From Metabacillus_B sp050107715 (GTDB lineage: Bacteria; Bacillota; Bacilli; Bacillales; Bacillaceae), in the NCBI RefSeq assembly GCF_050107715.1, contig NZ_JBNILN010000005.1, forward strand, positions 62,001 through 126,000: DNA of 64,000 nucleotides, in the 5' to 3' direction. Shown piece after piece: positions 48,261 through 57,101 of the stretch (position 1 is its first letter; the number at the start of each line of letters is the position of its first letter). The notes under the pieces were generated by a model. It searched no databases. It was not told the DNA's origin and worked only from the letters and a program-made list of their open reading frames with translations. The position numbers and the translations under genes were made by a program.

Positions 48261-49754
48261 ATGAAAAGCGATATTCTCATCATTGGAGGCGGCATCAGCG
48301 GACTGACCGCTGCGGCATTTCTTGCAGAAAGGGGATTGGACATAACCGTGGCAGAGGCCTCTAATGAATGGGGCGGATGCGCAGGCAAATTTAATCGCGG
48401 CTCTTTTCTCTTCCCTGCAGGTGCGACACTCGGAATGGGCTTTGAAGGGGGCGGCATCCATCATCGCCTTTTAGAAAAGCTGCACATACCATTTCCGAAT
48501 GCCAAGCCTTTAAGCACCGTTATGGGAATTCATACCCCGTCCGGCTACCTGGAATATAAGCAGGACCGTCAGCAGCACCTACACAGCCTCAGTGAGGCCT
48601 TTCCGGAGTCTGCTGCCAGGATACGTTCTTTTTATAAAGAGATTTGGAAAATAGGCGCAGAGGTTAAAAAGCTGCTGGGGACACTTCCGGCGCTCCCTCC
48701 CTCTGCTTTCATGGATATCGCTGACCTGATGGCATCACTTAAACCCGGCACCCTCACCCTTCTTCCCTATCTTGCAAAAACCGTTGGCCACCTTGTTAAA
48801 AAACATGGCTTGCACGGAGACCCGTTTGTTCAATTGCTTGATGCTCAGCTCATTGATTCCATGCAGACCGATTCGGCCGGCTGTTCGGCCATCATGGGCG
48901 CCTACGCCCTGACAATCTATCACGAAGGCGCTTTTTACATTGAAGGGGGGCTGAATCAGCTTGGTGAGGCTATGGCCATTTCGGCAGAAAAATATGGGGC
49001 TGTACTGAAAAAGCGCACATGGATCAAGTCCGTCCGGAAACACAATGGCCTGTTTGAAGCTGAAGATCAAAAAGGCCGGATTTTGACGGCGGATCATGTC
49101 GTTTCGACTGTGCCCGTCCAAAATTTCCTGGAGCTTCTTAATGAACCTCTCATACGTAAGATGGGCAGGCGCTATGTGCAAAAAGGCGAAAAAAAACAGT
49201 GGGGAACCATGACCCTTTATCTTGCCATTCGGGAAGAAATCATACCGGAAAATGCCCCGCTTTTCCAGCAGGTGCTGACTGATAAGAATGGTGCCATGGC
49301 AGAAGGCGCCCACCTCTTTCTTTCCCTATCCGCCCCCGGTGACCTGATTCGAGCACCAAAAGGCTTCCGCACCCTGAATGTAAGCACCCATACCGACCTT
49401 TCGCTATGGGATACAAAGGAAAAGTACGATACCTATAAAAAGACGCTGAGGGACAGGATGATAAGCGGGGTCAAAAAAGCCATCCCCCGAATTGAAGAAG
49501 GAATAGAAAAAGAGGAAATCGGGGCACCAAAAGCGTGGGAGCGGTTTACGAAACGAAAAAACGGAATGGTCGGCGGAATTCCCCAAACCCTGGAGCATGC
49601 CCTGTTCAACAGCCTCTCCCACCGCACGGGCGTAAAAGGATTATGGGTTTGCGGAGACAGCGTTTTCCCAGGCGCCGGCACCGCAGGCGTCTCAGTCAGC
49701 GGCTACCACGTATACCGCTCGATAATGAGAATGATGGGGAAGAAGTATCTGTAG
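48261..49754 (+). CDS. CrtN/CrtI-like FAD-dependent desaturase
   Basis: A 497-residue flavoprotein of the phytoene desaturase superfamily. DILIIGGGISGLTAAAFLAERGLDITVAEASNEWGGCAGKFNRGSFLFPAGATLGMGFEGGG (about 4-66) is the dinucleotide loop and flavin-contact region; YIEGGLNQLGEAMAISAEKYGAVL lies in the middle, and KGLWVCGDSVFPGAGTAGVSVSGYHVYRSIM is the C-terminal FAD motif. Could act on a carotenoid or another isoprenoid or lipid; no crtM or other pigment gene is near. ATG with AGAGGG upstream. Confidence 0.82.
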   Translation: MKSDILIIGGGISGLTAAAFLAERGLDITVAEASNEWGGCAGKFNRGSFLFPAGATLGMGFEGGGIHHRLLEKLHIPFPNAKPLSTVMGIHTPSGYLEYKQDRQQHLHSLSEAFPESAARIRSFYKEIWKIGAEVKKLLGTLPALPPSAFMDIADLMASLKPGTLTLLPYLAKTVGHLVKKHGLHGDPFVQLLDAQLIDSMQTDSAGCSAIMGAYALTIYHEGAFYIEGGLNQLGEAMAISAEKYGAVLKKRTWIKSVRKHNGLFEAEDQKGRILTADHVVSTVPVQNFLELLNEPLIRKMGRRYVQKGEKKQWGTMTLYLAIREEIIPENAPLFQQVLTDKNGAMAEGAHLFLSLSAPGDLIRAPKGFRTLNVSTHTDLSLWDTKEKYDTYKKTLRDRMISGVKKAIPRIEEGIEKEEIGAPKAWERFTKRKNGMVGGIPQTLEHALFNSLSHRTGVKGLWVCGDSVFPGAGTAGVSVSGYHVYRSIMRMMGKKYL

Positions 49755-49777
49755 CGGTTCCCCGTTTTGTGGAGGGA

Positions 49778-50020
49778 CGGGCCGACTTTGATCGTTTACG
49801 GGCCAACTTCTGTCGAATGCGGGCCAACTTTTGTCGTTTACGGGCCAATTTCCGTCGAATACGGGCCAACTCCTGGCGAATGCGGACCAACTTCTGTCGA
49901 ATGCGGGCCAATTTCCGTCGAATACGGGCCAACTCCTGGCGAATACGGACCAACTCCTGTCGAATGCGCACCAGCTCCTGTCGAATACGGGCCAACTCCT
50001 GTCGAATACGGGCCAGCTCC
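49778..50020. repeat. Array F: eleven and a half 21-bp tandem repeats
   Basis: Units of exactly 21 bp start CGGGCCAACT and end TGTCGAATA or GGCGAATG; a 63-bp supra-unit (three units) is repeated at 49841-49903 and 49904-49966. It starts 23 bp after the desaturase stop and ends at the treR terminator. All frames on both strands are open because 21 is a multiple of three; the readings are heptapeptide repeats and I treat them as spurious. Its reverse complement shares CGTATTCGAC with array B. Confidence 0.9.
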
Positions 50021-50038
50021 AATATCCGTTCCACACAA

Positions 50039-50064
50039 AAAGCCGGCGAGTGATCGCCGGCTTT
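50039..50064. terminator. Terminator of treR, bidirectional
   Basis: AAAGCCGGCGA / TCGCCGGCTTT stem, four-base loop, T run on the minus strand. Confidence 0.9.
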
Positions 50065-50068
50065 CCTT

Positions 50069-50788
50069 TTATACCTGACCCCTCCGTGCAAAATCGACAA
50101 ACCGGAATTTGTCGAGCCGGTGACGGGATTCGGTGTACTGAAACAAGGTGGTATCTTCCAGATAAACATAGTTCTTGACGACTACGACGTGCGCGTAGTC
50201 ATACAAATCCAGATAGGCGCGGTCCTCACTTGTGCATTCCTCTACCGTGATTTCCTTCTCGGCATACCCGATTTTAAGGCCGAGCTCGCCCTCCAGGTAT
50301 TCATAAATGCTATTTTCACAGATTTCCTTTGATAAAAAAGGGACGGTTTTTTTGTCCAGATAATCTTTATCCAGGATGATTTTTTCCCCTGAGATTTCCC
50401 TTGAACGGACAACTTTCCAAATATCCGCGTTGTTGCCGCTTGTCAGCTGATTCATGATGGGCTCATCAGCATGGACCAGGGCGAGCTGATGAACCTTGGT
50501 GACCGCTTTTGAGCTGAACGTTTTGGCTAATTCTTTAAAGCTCACAAGACCGGATACTGGAAAGCTCATTCGCTGAGTGTCCAGAACGACCGACCCTTTA
50601 CCTTTTATCTTTTGGATATGGCCGTTTTGGGCAAGCAGGTTAAGCGCTTTGCGGATTGTTTCCCTGGAAGCTTCGTATTTTTCGGATAAGACGTTTTCGG
50701 AAGGAAGAACGTCGCCCGGATTCAGGGGGCCCTCTTGAATTGTTTCGAGCAGCTCCTGATACACCACTTGATATTTTGTTTTTGCCAT
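50069..50788 (-). CDS. treR: Trehalose operon repressor, GntR/UTRA family
   Basis: A 239-residue repressor. The GntR winged helix (QELLETIQEGPLNPGDVLPSENVLSEKYEASRETIRKALNLLAQNGHIQKIKGKGSVV, about 10-67) is followed by a UTRA ligand domain (about 90-235: VHQLALVHADEP, LDKDYLDKKTVPFLSKEICENSIYEYLEGELGL, EECTSEDRAYLDL, YVYLEDTTLFQYTESRHRLDKFRF). In B. subtilis TreR is released from DNA by trehalose-6-phosphate. The ATG at 50788 gives the usual length; an ATG four codons earlier lacks a binding site. Last gene of treP-treA-treR. Confidence 0.93.
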   Translation of the reverse strand: MAKTKYQVVYQELLETIQEGPLNPGDVLPSENVLSEKYEASRETIRKALNLLAQNGHIQKIKGKGSVVLDTQRMSFPVSGLVSFKELAKTFSSKAVTKVHQLALVHADEPIMNQLTSGNNADIWKVVRSREISGEKIILDKDYLDKKTVPFLSKEICENSIYEYLEGELGLKIGYAEKEITVEECTSEDRAYLDLYDYAHVVVVKNYVYLEDTTLFQYTESRHRLDKFRFVDFARRGQV

Positions 50789-50803
50789 CCTCTTCACCAT
50801 TTT

Positions 50804-52498
50804 CTAATTTTTCTGTTTGGTTAGATGATAAACGATGGATTCATATGGCCGCAATGAAATTTTTTCAGCAAAAGCCGGACTGTCCTCATAATTTGTGATC
50901 AGCGTTTCTGCTGTGAACCCTTCATACGAAAGACTGGATGGCAGCTCGAACATCGTTTCTTTTCCATAAAAGTTGTTGATGCACAGCAGCTTTTCGTCTT
51001 CAGTATTACGGACATAGGCAAAAATGTCAGGATGGTCCTCTAAAATAAGCTGGTAGTCTCCGTCTGTAATTATGTCCTTCTCTTTGCGGAGACGATTCAG
51101 CTTTTGATAATGATAAAAAACAGATTCTTTGTCCTTTACCGCAGCTTCGGCATTGATCTCTTCGTAGTTCGCTGCAGCTGGAATCCATGGGGTTCCAGTA
51201 GTAAAACCTGCATGCTGTTCTTTGTTCCATTGAACGGGTGTACGGGAATTATCTCTTGATTTACTTTTCAGGATTTCCAGAATTTCTTCCTCACTGCGGC
51301 CTTCCTGCAGCATAATCTTGTGCATATTCAAAGATTCTACATCGCGATATTGACTGATATGCTCAAATTTAGGGTTGGTCATTCCGAACTCTTCGCCCTG
51401 ATAGATGTACGGGGTTCCCTGCATCAAATGGATAACAGTTGCAAGCATTTTAGCTGATTCCGTGCGGTACTCGCCGTCGTTTCCATAGCGGGATACGATT
51501 CTTGGCTGGTCATGGTTGCACCAGAATAGAGCATTCCAGCCTCCGCCTGCGTTCATTTTGACCTGCCACTCAGATAAAATGTCTTTAAGCTTTAGAAAAT
51601 CAAAATCCGCGAGTGCCCATTTTTCTCCGTTCGGATAATCCACCTTCAAATGGTGGAAGTTGAAGGTCATGCTGAGCTCCGTGCCCTCTTCATTCGAATA
51701 GCGGATACAGTGGTCAATGGTAGTAGAGGACATCTCTCCAACGGTCATCACGTCATATTTTGAGAATACTTCCCGGTTCATTTCCTGCATGTATTCATGA
51801 ACCCGGGGACCGTCTGTATAGAAACGGCGGCCGTCTCCAGGAGCGATGGAGCCATCATCATCAGGGAAATCCTGATTTTTCGAGATGAGATTAATGACGT
51901 CCAAACGGAACCCATCCACCCCTTTATCAAACCAGAAATTCATCATGCTATACACATCTTTGCGAAGCTTTTCATTCTCCCAGTTCAGATCAGCCTGCGT
52001 CACGTCGAATAGATGGAGGTAGTTCTCGCCTGTAGCTTCGTCCAGCTGCCATGCAGATCCTCCGAATTTGGACACCCAGTTTGTCGGTGCGCTTCCATCT
52101 TCCTTGGACTCCTTCCAGATGTAATAATCCCGGTAAGGACTGTCTTTTGATTCGGCAGCTTTTTTGAACCATTCGTGCTCTGTGGATGTATGGTTGACTA
52201 CAATGTCCATAATAATTTTCAAATCCCGCTTATGAGCCTCTTCCAGCAAACGGTCGAAATCCTCCATTGTGCCATATTCGTGGTGAATGCTGTAGTAATC
52301 ACTTATATCGTATCCATTGTCCTTTTGCGGGGATGAATAGATCGGGGTCAGCCAGACAACGTCCACTCCAAGTTCCTTCAAGTAATCTAGCTTTTCTATG
52401 ATGCCCTGAATGTCGCCCGTCCCATTTCCTGTCGTATCGTTAAAGCTTTTCGGATAAATCTGATATACGGTCGATTTTTTCCACCACGGATGTTTCAT
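50804..52498 (-). CDS. treA: Trehalose-6-phosphate hydrolase
   Basis: A 564-residue GH13 enzyme (alpha,alpha-phosphotrehalase) that splits trehalose-6-P to glucose and glucose-6-P in the cytoplasm. WWKKSTVYQIYPKSFNDTTGNGTGDIQGIIEKLDYLKELGVDVVWLTPIYSSPQKDNGYDISDY opens the barrel; MDIVVNHTSTEHEWF, GVDGFRLDVINLI (nucleophile Asp near 200), MTVGEMSS (acid Glu) and CNHDQPRIVSRYG (Asp) complete the active site. Only a weak ribosome binding site (TGGTGG) is visible. Between treP and treR, separated from treP by a partial terminator. Confidence 0.95.
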   Translation of the reverse strand: MKHPWWKKSTVYQIYPKSFNDTTGNGTGDIQGIIEKLDYLKELGVDVVWLTPIYSSPQKDNGYDISDYYSIHHEYGTMEDFDRLLEEAHKRDLKIIMDIVVNHTSTEHEWFKKAAESKDSPYRDYYIWKESKEDGSAPTNWVSKFGGSAWQLDEATGENYLHLFDVTQADLNWENEKLRKDVYSMMNFWFDKGVDGFRLDVINLISKNQDFPDDDGSIAPGDGRRFYTDGPRVHEYMQEMNREVFSKYDVMTVGEMSSTTIDHCIRYSNEEGTELSMTFNFHHLKVDYPNGEKWALADFDFLKLKDILSEWQVKMNAGGGWNALFWCNHDQPRIVSRYGNDGEYRTESAKMLATVIHLMQGTPYIYQGEEFGMTNPKFEHISQYRDVESLNMHKIMLQEGRSEEEILEILKSKSRDNSRTPVQWNKEQHAGFTTGTPWIPAAANYEEINAEAAVKDKESVFYHYQKLNRLRKEKDIITDGDYQLILEDHPDIFAYVRNTEDEKLLCINNFYGKETMFELPSSLSYEGFTAETLITNYEDSPAFAEKISLRPYESIVYHLTKQKN

Positions 52499-52555
52499 TT
52501 GTATGCACCACCATCAGTAAATTTTGTTGTAACCATAAGGTAAGGATGAAAAAAG

Positions 52556-52580
52556 CGAAAGGGACAATTGCTTGTCCCTT
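52556..52580 (-). terminator. Hairpin between treP and treA
   Basis: AAGGGACAA / TTGTCCCTT stem, followed on the minus strand by CGCTTTTTT. It may attenuate readthrough from treP into treA. Confidence 0.65.
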
Positions 52581-52584
52581 CCGT

Positions 52585-53982
52585 TTATTTTGCTTTTTTT
52601 GCTCTTGCCATGATGTACGTTAACACAAATGGAACCACTAGGGTAATGAGTACACCAATTCCAAATGACAGCCAATATTCTTTATCAATGGAAAGGAACG
52701 CAGGCAGCCCGCCTACTCCGATAGAAAAGGCTTTAACGCTGTTAATGCTGATAATAAGACCGCCGATAGCAGATGCGATTATGGCTGCGATGAACGGATA
52801 GCGGTATCGCAAGTTTACTCCGAACATCGCAGGCTCCGTTACTCCGAGATAAGCGGAAAGTGCTGCCGTACCGGCCAGTCCTTTTTGTTTCTCATCCTTT
52901 GTCACAAGCATCATGGCAAGGGCAGCGGAACCTTGCGCGATATTGGAAAGCGCAAGCATCGGCCATAAAAATGTTCCGCCGGCTGCTGCAAGCTGAAGGT
53001 CAACCGCAAGGAACGTATGATGCATCCCGGTGATAACCAGTACAGCATATAACCCGCCGTAAAGCAGTCCGCCTAATGCGGCAAAGTTCGCAAAAAGTGC
53101 AATAACGCCATCTGTTAAAAGATTTCCAAGAGCGAACGTCAACGGACCAATCGCAATAAACGAGGCAAAACCGGTAACCAATAGAGTAACAGGCGGTACG
53201 ATCAGCATTTGAATGCTGTCGGGCACGCGTTTCGTCAGGAACTTTTCAATCACGGCAAGGAGATACGATGCGACTAAAATCGGGAGAACCTGGCCTTGAT
53301 ATCCAATTTTTTCAACGGTCAGACCAAAAATGTTCCATGCCGGTATTTCCTTCGTGTCCCCGTAAGCATAAGCACTAAGCAGGTCAGGGTGAACTAGCAT
53401 TAAACCCAGGACAATACCAAGAAGAGGACTGCCCCCAAACCTTTTTACTGCCGACCACCCGATTAAAGCCGGCAAAAAGGTAAAGGCGGTATTGGCTATT
53501 AAGCTGATAATGCTTGCAAGATCCGCCCATTGCGGATAGACCACAATCAGCGGGTCATCAAAGAAAATCCCTTTTCCGGTAAGCAAGTTATTAATCCCAA
53601 GCAGCAAACCTGCGGTTACGATTGCAGGCAGGATCGGAATGAAAATGTCTGCCAGCATTTTGACAGCTCTCTGAAGCGGATTTAAATTTTTTTCAGAAGC
53701 TGTCTTCACCTCTTCTTTGGACGCTTCGCCAATGCCTGTTTGTTCAGCCATTTCGCTGTATACCTTATTAACCGTTCCCTGTCCGATGACGACCTGAAAT
53801 TGTCCATTCGTTGAAAAAGATCCTTTAACGACATCGATACTTTCTAATTTTTCTTTATCTACTTTACTCTCATCCTTCAGAGCAAAGCGCAGCCTTGTTA
53901 CACAGTGTGTGGCAGCTGAAATGTTTTCCTTGCCGCCGATTGCCTCAACAATCTCCTTTGCAGATTGCTTATGGTTGCTCAT
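52585..53982 (-). CDS. treP: PTS trehalose transporter, EIIBC
   Basis: A 465-residue membrane permease that takes up trehalose and phosphorylates it. The EIIB domain (about 1-85) has the phospho-Cys in ISAATHCVTRLRFALKDESKVD, and the EIIC domain (about 105-460) has about ten hydrophobic segments with ADIFIPILPAIVTAGLLLGINNLLTG and FLAVDLQLAAAGGTFLWPMLALSNIAQGSAALAM. No EIIA domain, so a shared EIIA (for example of glucose PTS) must supply phosphate, as in B. subtilis. ATG with GGGAGG eight bases upstream; the longer frame is not supported. Confidence 0.94.
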   Translation of the reverse strand: MSNHKQSAKEIVEAIGGKENISAATHCVTRLRFALKDESKVDKEKLESIDVVKGSFSTNGQFQVVIGQGTVNKVYSEMAEQTGIGEASKEEVKTASEKNLNPLQRAVKMLADIFIPILPAIVTAGLLLGINNLLTGKGIFFDDPLIVVYPQWADLASIISLIANTAFTFLPALIGWSAVKRFGGSPLLGIVLGLMLVHPDLLSAYAYGDTKEIPAWNIFGLTVEKIGYQGQVLPILVASYLLAVIEKFLTKRVPDSIQMLIVPPVTLLVTGFASFIAIGPLTFALGNLLTDGVIALFANFAALGGLLYGGLYAVLVITGMHHTFLAVDLQLAAAGGTFLWPMLALSNIAQGSAALAMMLVTKDEKQKGLAGTAALSAYLGVTEPAMFGVNLRYRYPFIAAIIASAIGGLIISINSVKAFSIGVGGLPAFLSIDKEYWLSFGIGVLITLVVPFVLTYIMARAKKAK

Positions 53983-54073
53983 ACCTTTCCCTCCCGTAAT
54001 CGTTTTCAATATATGAGTTCTTTATCCATAGAGTGAGCTTTTAGCAGGATATTAATCCGCTTACATTCTTATT

Positions 54074-54095
54074 GTAACCTGTATGTACAAGTTAC
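54074..54095. promoter_or_regulatory. TreR operator 1
   Basis: A 22-bp inverted repeat with arms GTAAC-TGTA and TACA-GTTAC around a central TG, about 92 bp upstream of treP; core CTGTATGTACAAG is close to the TTGTATATACAA tre operator. Confidence 0.7.
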
Positions 54096-54107
54096 AATTT
54101 CATTATA

Positions 54108-54125
54108 AACATGTCTGTACACGTT
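54108..54125. promoter_or_regulatory. TreR operator 2
   Basis: AACATGTCTGTACACGTT, an 18-bp imperfect inverted repeat with arms AAC-TGT and ACA-GTT, centred 32 bp (three turns) from operator 1. Confidence 0.6.
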
Positions 54126-54144
54126 TTCAAGAAAAATGCAAAAA

Positions 54145-54174
54145 AAATAAGCAGTTCACTGTCTGCTTATTTTT
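54145..54174. terminator. Terminator of the CDF transporter gene
   Basis: AAATAAGCAG / CTGCTTATTT stem with an eight-base loop, overlapping the CDF stop region. Confidence 0.75.
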
Positions 54175-55045
54175 CCCCTGGATACAGCTGCTCATGCTCT
54201 GGTTCAAGATGAATGAGCACTTCCATCTTCTCGAATTGGCTGTGAATGTCCGCTTCAATCCGGTCGCAAAGCTCATGCGCCGATTCTATACTCATTCCGG
54301 ACGGCACGACGAGGTGGAAATCCACATAATTTTCCGGACCGGCCTGACGTGTTCTGAAATCATGAAATTCAATATACTGATCGCTGTAAGAATTCACAAT
54401 ACGGATAACCTGCTGCTCATCCTCTGCAGAAAGCCGGGCATCCAGAAGCGGCGGAAAGGATTCTCTCATCAGTTTAAAGGCCTCGGTCATAATGTAAATA
54501 GCAAGGACAATTCCGATAAGCGGATCGAGGAAATACCAATCTGTCAGACTTACTAGCAGCAAGCTCACCGCAACTCCGAGTGATGTATACACATCCGTGA
54601 GCAAATGCAGCGCGTTGGATTTCATTGCTACTGAATTCGTTTTTTTCGCTATATTCCCTACAACCCTTGAAACCACGAGATTAATTGCAGCACCCAGGAC
54701 CATAACCCCGATTCCAAGAAGAGGAAGATGAACAGGCTCTGGGTGTAACAGCTTGTGTACACATTCATAAATGATCCAGATGCCTGCGACGAAAATGAGC
54801 AGCGTTTCAATCGTGCCTGATACATTCTCTACCTTCCCATGTCCATAAGGGTGTTCTTTATCGGCAGGCCGGTTTGACAGCCTGACAGAAAAAAAGGCAA
54901 TGAGTGAGGCGAGAAGGTCCAGGGACGAATGTATGGCTTCAGAGAGAACCGCTACTGACCCTGTAACGATTCCGACCGCTATTTTTAAAAGAACAATAAA
55001 TGAATTGCTGATTACAGAAAGAAAAGCAATTTTAGGTGCATTCAT
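54167..55045 (-). CDS. Cation diffusion facilitator (CDF) metal exporter
   Basis: A 292-residue CDF protein with six hydrophobic segments and a cytoplasmic C-terminal domain. Helix 2 has SVAVLSEAIHSSLDLLASLIAFF and helix 5 has SVAMKSNALHLLTDVYTSLGVAV, giving an H-x3-D / H-x3-D transport site, and the loop DKEHPYGHGKVE is the family hallmark. The His-containing first position suggests zinc-type rather than manganese-type selectivity, but this is inference. ATG with GGAGG seven bases upstream. Directly upstream of the treP promoter region. Confidence 0.9.
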   Translation of the reverse strand: MNAPKIAFLSVISNSFIVLLKIAVGIVTGSVAVLSEAIHSSLDLLASLIAFFSVRLSNRPADKEHPYGHGKVENVSGTIETLLIFVAGIWIIYECVHKLLHPEPVHLPLLGIGVMVLGAAINLVVSRVVGNIAKKTNSVAMKSNALHLLTDVYTSLGVAVSLLLVSLTDWYFLDPLIGIVLAIYIMTEAFKLMRESFPPLLDARLSAEDEQQVIRIVNSYSDQYIEFHDFRTRQAGPENYVDFHLVVPSGMSIESAHELCDRIEADIHSQFEKMEVLIHLEPEHEQLYPGEK

Positions 55046-55199
55046 CAAGTGACCTCCGTTTTTAATCCTGCTTTATCCTACCAGATCAAATTCGTGTGGG
55101 TCTACAGCAACCTTTTTTGAAGGTTACACGAATATGGGAGGTGTGTAAAAAAGTTTTCTGCAGCCAATATTAATGGGTTGTTACAATTTGTAAGATTTC

Positions 55200-55844
55200 T
55201 TAGCATAAAAAATCATACGGATGATGAGGAGGAGACTTTGGATAAATGAGTTTTGGAGCGGATCTGATCCAGTCTCTGACCGCCATCGCTGCTGCTATCG
55301 CATCGATTGAATGGGCAGATTCGGCTGCCTCTTCCGGAATCCCGTAAATGCTTTGCCGGGCGAACCAATTTACAACATAGGTTCTTGATTCAGCAGCGTT
55401 TTTATACAGGAGTCCGTGCTCTTTTTCACCGTCGTTTAGTCTTGTGAGTAAAGCTGAGCCCGGATGAACCTCAGCCATTTTAAGATTGGTCCCCATCCCC
55501 TCCAAAAGAGAAGCTACTTTCAGCCCCCTCACCGTCAAATACACCATCCTGGTCAATGTGGGCGGCATGATGGAGCTGGAGCGCAAACCATGCCTGGCCA
55601 TTTCTTTCCTGAACCATTTATCAGAAGGCCTGTCCCCTCCGCCGTCATTATATGAAAGCGGAGCATCCAATCCGACAGCGAGTGAAGAACCATCCGTCTT
55701 TTCTGCAAGCTCTAAAATATTTGCATCACTCAAACCAGTTTGCAGCTCTTCAAGATGCATGGTTTCCCCCTCCAGCCTGAAAAGGGCGGCGGCTGTATCC
55801 TTATGGTTTGATGGACCGGACAAATCAACCCCCATAATAAACAT
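55200..55844 (-). CDS. DUF429 protein (predicted RNase H-like fold)
   Basis: A 214-residue protein. FIMGVDLSGPSNHKDTAAALFRL is the first strand with an acidic residue, LAVGLDAPLSYNDGGGDRPSDKWFRKEMARHG the central signature, and AEVHPGSALL and ESAHSIDAIAAAMAVRDW the later acidic motifs. DUF429 has been predicted to be a nuclease of the RNase H fold; no activity is established. ATG with AGGAGG eight bases upstream is chosen over a GTG three codons earlier. Confidence 0.82.
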   Translation of the reverse strand: MFIMGVDLSGPSNHKDTAAALFRLEGETMHLEELQTGLSDANILELAEKTDGSSLAVGLDAPLSYNDGGGDRPSDKWFRKEMARHGLRSSSIMPPTLTRMVYLTVRGLKVASLLEGMGTNLKMAEVHPGSALLTRLNDGEKEHGLLYKNAAESRTYVVNWFARQSIYGIPEEAAESAHSIDAIAAAMAVRDWIRSAPKLIYPKSPPHHPYDFLC

Positions 55845-55953
55845 TTTCTGCACCTCCTAATTCGACATGTTTCCCGTGGAACAACCTAAAAAATTCAAAT
55901 TGTGCGTCCTTTCGCCGGAGGGCGGATCTGCCCGATAAAAAAGACAGATGCAC

Positions 55954-56343
55954 TTAGCGCAATCTGCCTGGTTGGCCCTTTAACCGGCGTTCTATCTTTT
56001 GTTTGTAAAGTGCTGATGCAGGTGAAGAGAAAGCATTCCGTTTTTCAAGCAATTTTTCCAGTTCATATTCACGCTTAGAACGTCTTGCTGAAAGCTTTTC
56101 CCGCTCTTCGTTATCAGAGGAATTCTTCATGAGGTCATCTATGGTCATAAGTTCCTTCTTCAAATCCGTTTCCGAGAGCATGCCTGCGTTTTTCAGCATT
56201 TTGTATGCCATGCGAAGGTTTTCAGGCACACTTGAAAGGTCCTCTAAAACCAGCGGCTTTCCCAATCCATTCAGGTTCTGAAACTCCCCATCTTTAATCG
56301 CTCTTTTAATTTTATCCTCGGAAACAATTGCAGAAAAATCCAT
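55954..56343 (-). CDS. DUF1992 / DnaJ-homologue-domain protein
   Basis: A 129-residue helical protein: FSAIVSEDKIKRAIKDGEFQNLNGLGKPLVLEDLSSVPENLRMAYKMLKNAGMLSETDLKKEL is the conserved DUF1992 core (FxNLxGxGKPL), followed by a charged helical tail. Function unknown; no J domain despite the name. RBS in CAGAGGGGAG. It follows the GDPD gene 18 bases later in the same direction, so the two form an operon. Confidence 0.85.
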   Translation of the reverse strand: MDFSAIVSEDKIKRAIKDGEFQNLNGLGKPLVLEDLSSVPENLRMAYKMLKNAGMLSETDLKKELMTIDDLMKNSSDNEEREKLSARRSKREYELEKLLEKRNAFSSPASALYKQKIERRLKGQPGRLR

Positions 56344-56361
56344 CCCCAGCTCTCCCCTCTG

Positions 56362-57075
56362 TTACCTTATTTCATTTATATAATCAGGGTAATCTGTAAT
56401 CATCCCATCGACTTCCATCTTTTTTAGAAAAGACACTGCCTCTCTGTTTCTTACTGTATAGGGTGTCGTTTTCATTCCAAGAGCGTGGATTTTTTGAACA
56501 AGGGCGCGCGAAACCAGCTTTTTGCTGGGATTAAGAAAATGTGCATATTCAGATATATCCCTAAGCATCGCGGAAGAAATTCCAAGCGGACGGAATTTCA
56601 TCAGGACTCCTATTTTTACATCGGGCAAAATCCGGTGCATGTTCTTCATCGACTCCTGCTCGAAAGACTGGACTACCTTGTCTGCAAGGGGATATTTCGC
56701 TAACTCAGCCGCTGTCTGCTGCTCGATCCCCGGATACAAAGAGGGACTTTTCAGTTCAATCAGCATACCAGCCTTCCCGTTGTACCGGTCGAGCACCTGT
56801 GAAAAAGTCAAAATGCGCTCCCCTTTAAATTCAGGTGAAAACCAGCTGCCCGCATCCAGTTTTAACAGCTCCGCTGCCTTCCTGTCACGGACCTCACCGC
56901 TTCCGTCAGTCGTCCTCTCCACGTTCGTATCATGAATTACGACCAGCACGCCGTCTCTGGAACGCTGCACATCAAAATCTAAATAATCGGCTCCCATTTT
57001 TATTCCTAAATCAAAGGATGCTTTCGTATTTTCCGGCGCATACCCTGACGCTCCCCGGTGAGCAATATTCAGCAT
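56362..57075 (-). CDS. Glycerophosphodiester phosphodiesterase
   Basis: A 237-residue cytoplasmic GDPD with a TIM-barrel fold that hydrolyses glycerophosphodiesters to glycerol-3-P and an alcohol. NIAHRGASGYAPENTKASFDLGIKMGADYLDFDVQRSRDGVLVVIHDTNVERTTDGSG (about 3-60) carries the catalytic His pair and metal Glu/Asp residues. LIELKSPSLYPGIEQ and the ending TTPYTVRNREAVSFLKKMEVDGMITDYPD complete the family. No signal peptide. GGAGGGGG upstream of the ATG. Confidence 0.92.
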   Translation of the reverse strand: MLNIAHRGASGYAPENTKASFDLGIKMGADYLDFDVQRSRDGVLVVIHDTNVERTTDGSGEVRDRKAAELLKLDAGSWFSPEFKGERILTFSQVLDRYNGKAGMLIELKSPSLYPGIEQQTAAELAKYPLADKVVQSFEQESMKNMHRILPDVKIGVLMKFRPLGISSAMLRDISEYAHFLNPSKKLVSRALVQKIHALGMKTTPYTVRNREAVSFLKKMEVDGMITDYPDYINEIR

Positions 57076-57101
57076 TCCCGGTACCCCCTCCCATAGGGTT
57101 T

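Noticed and set aside
49535..50178. Several overlapping open frames with heptapeptide repeats over array F
   Set aside because: All six frames are open because the unit is 21 bp; they overlap the desaturase gene or the treR terminator and have no ribosome binding sites.
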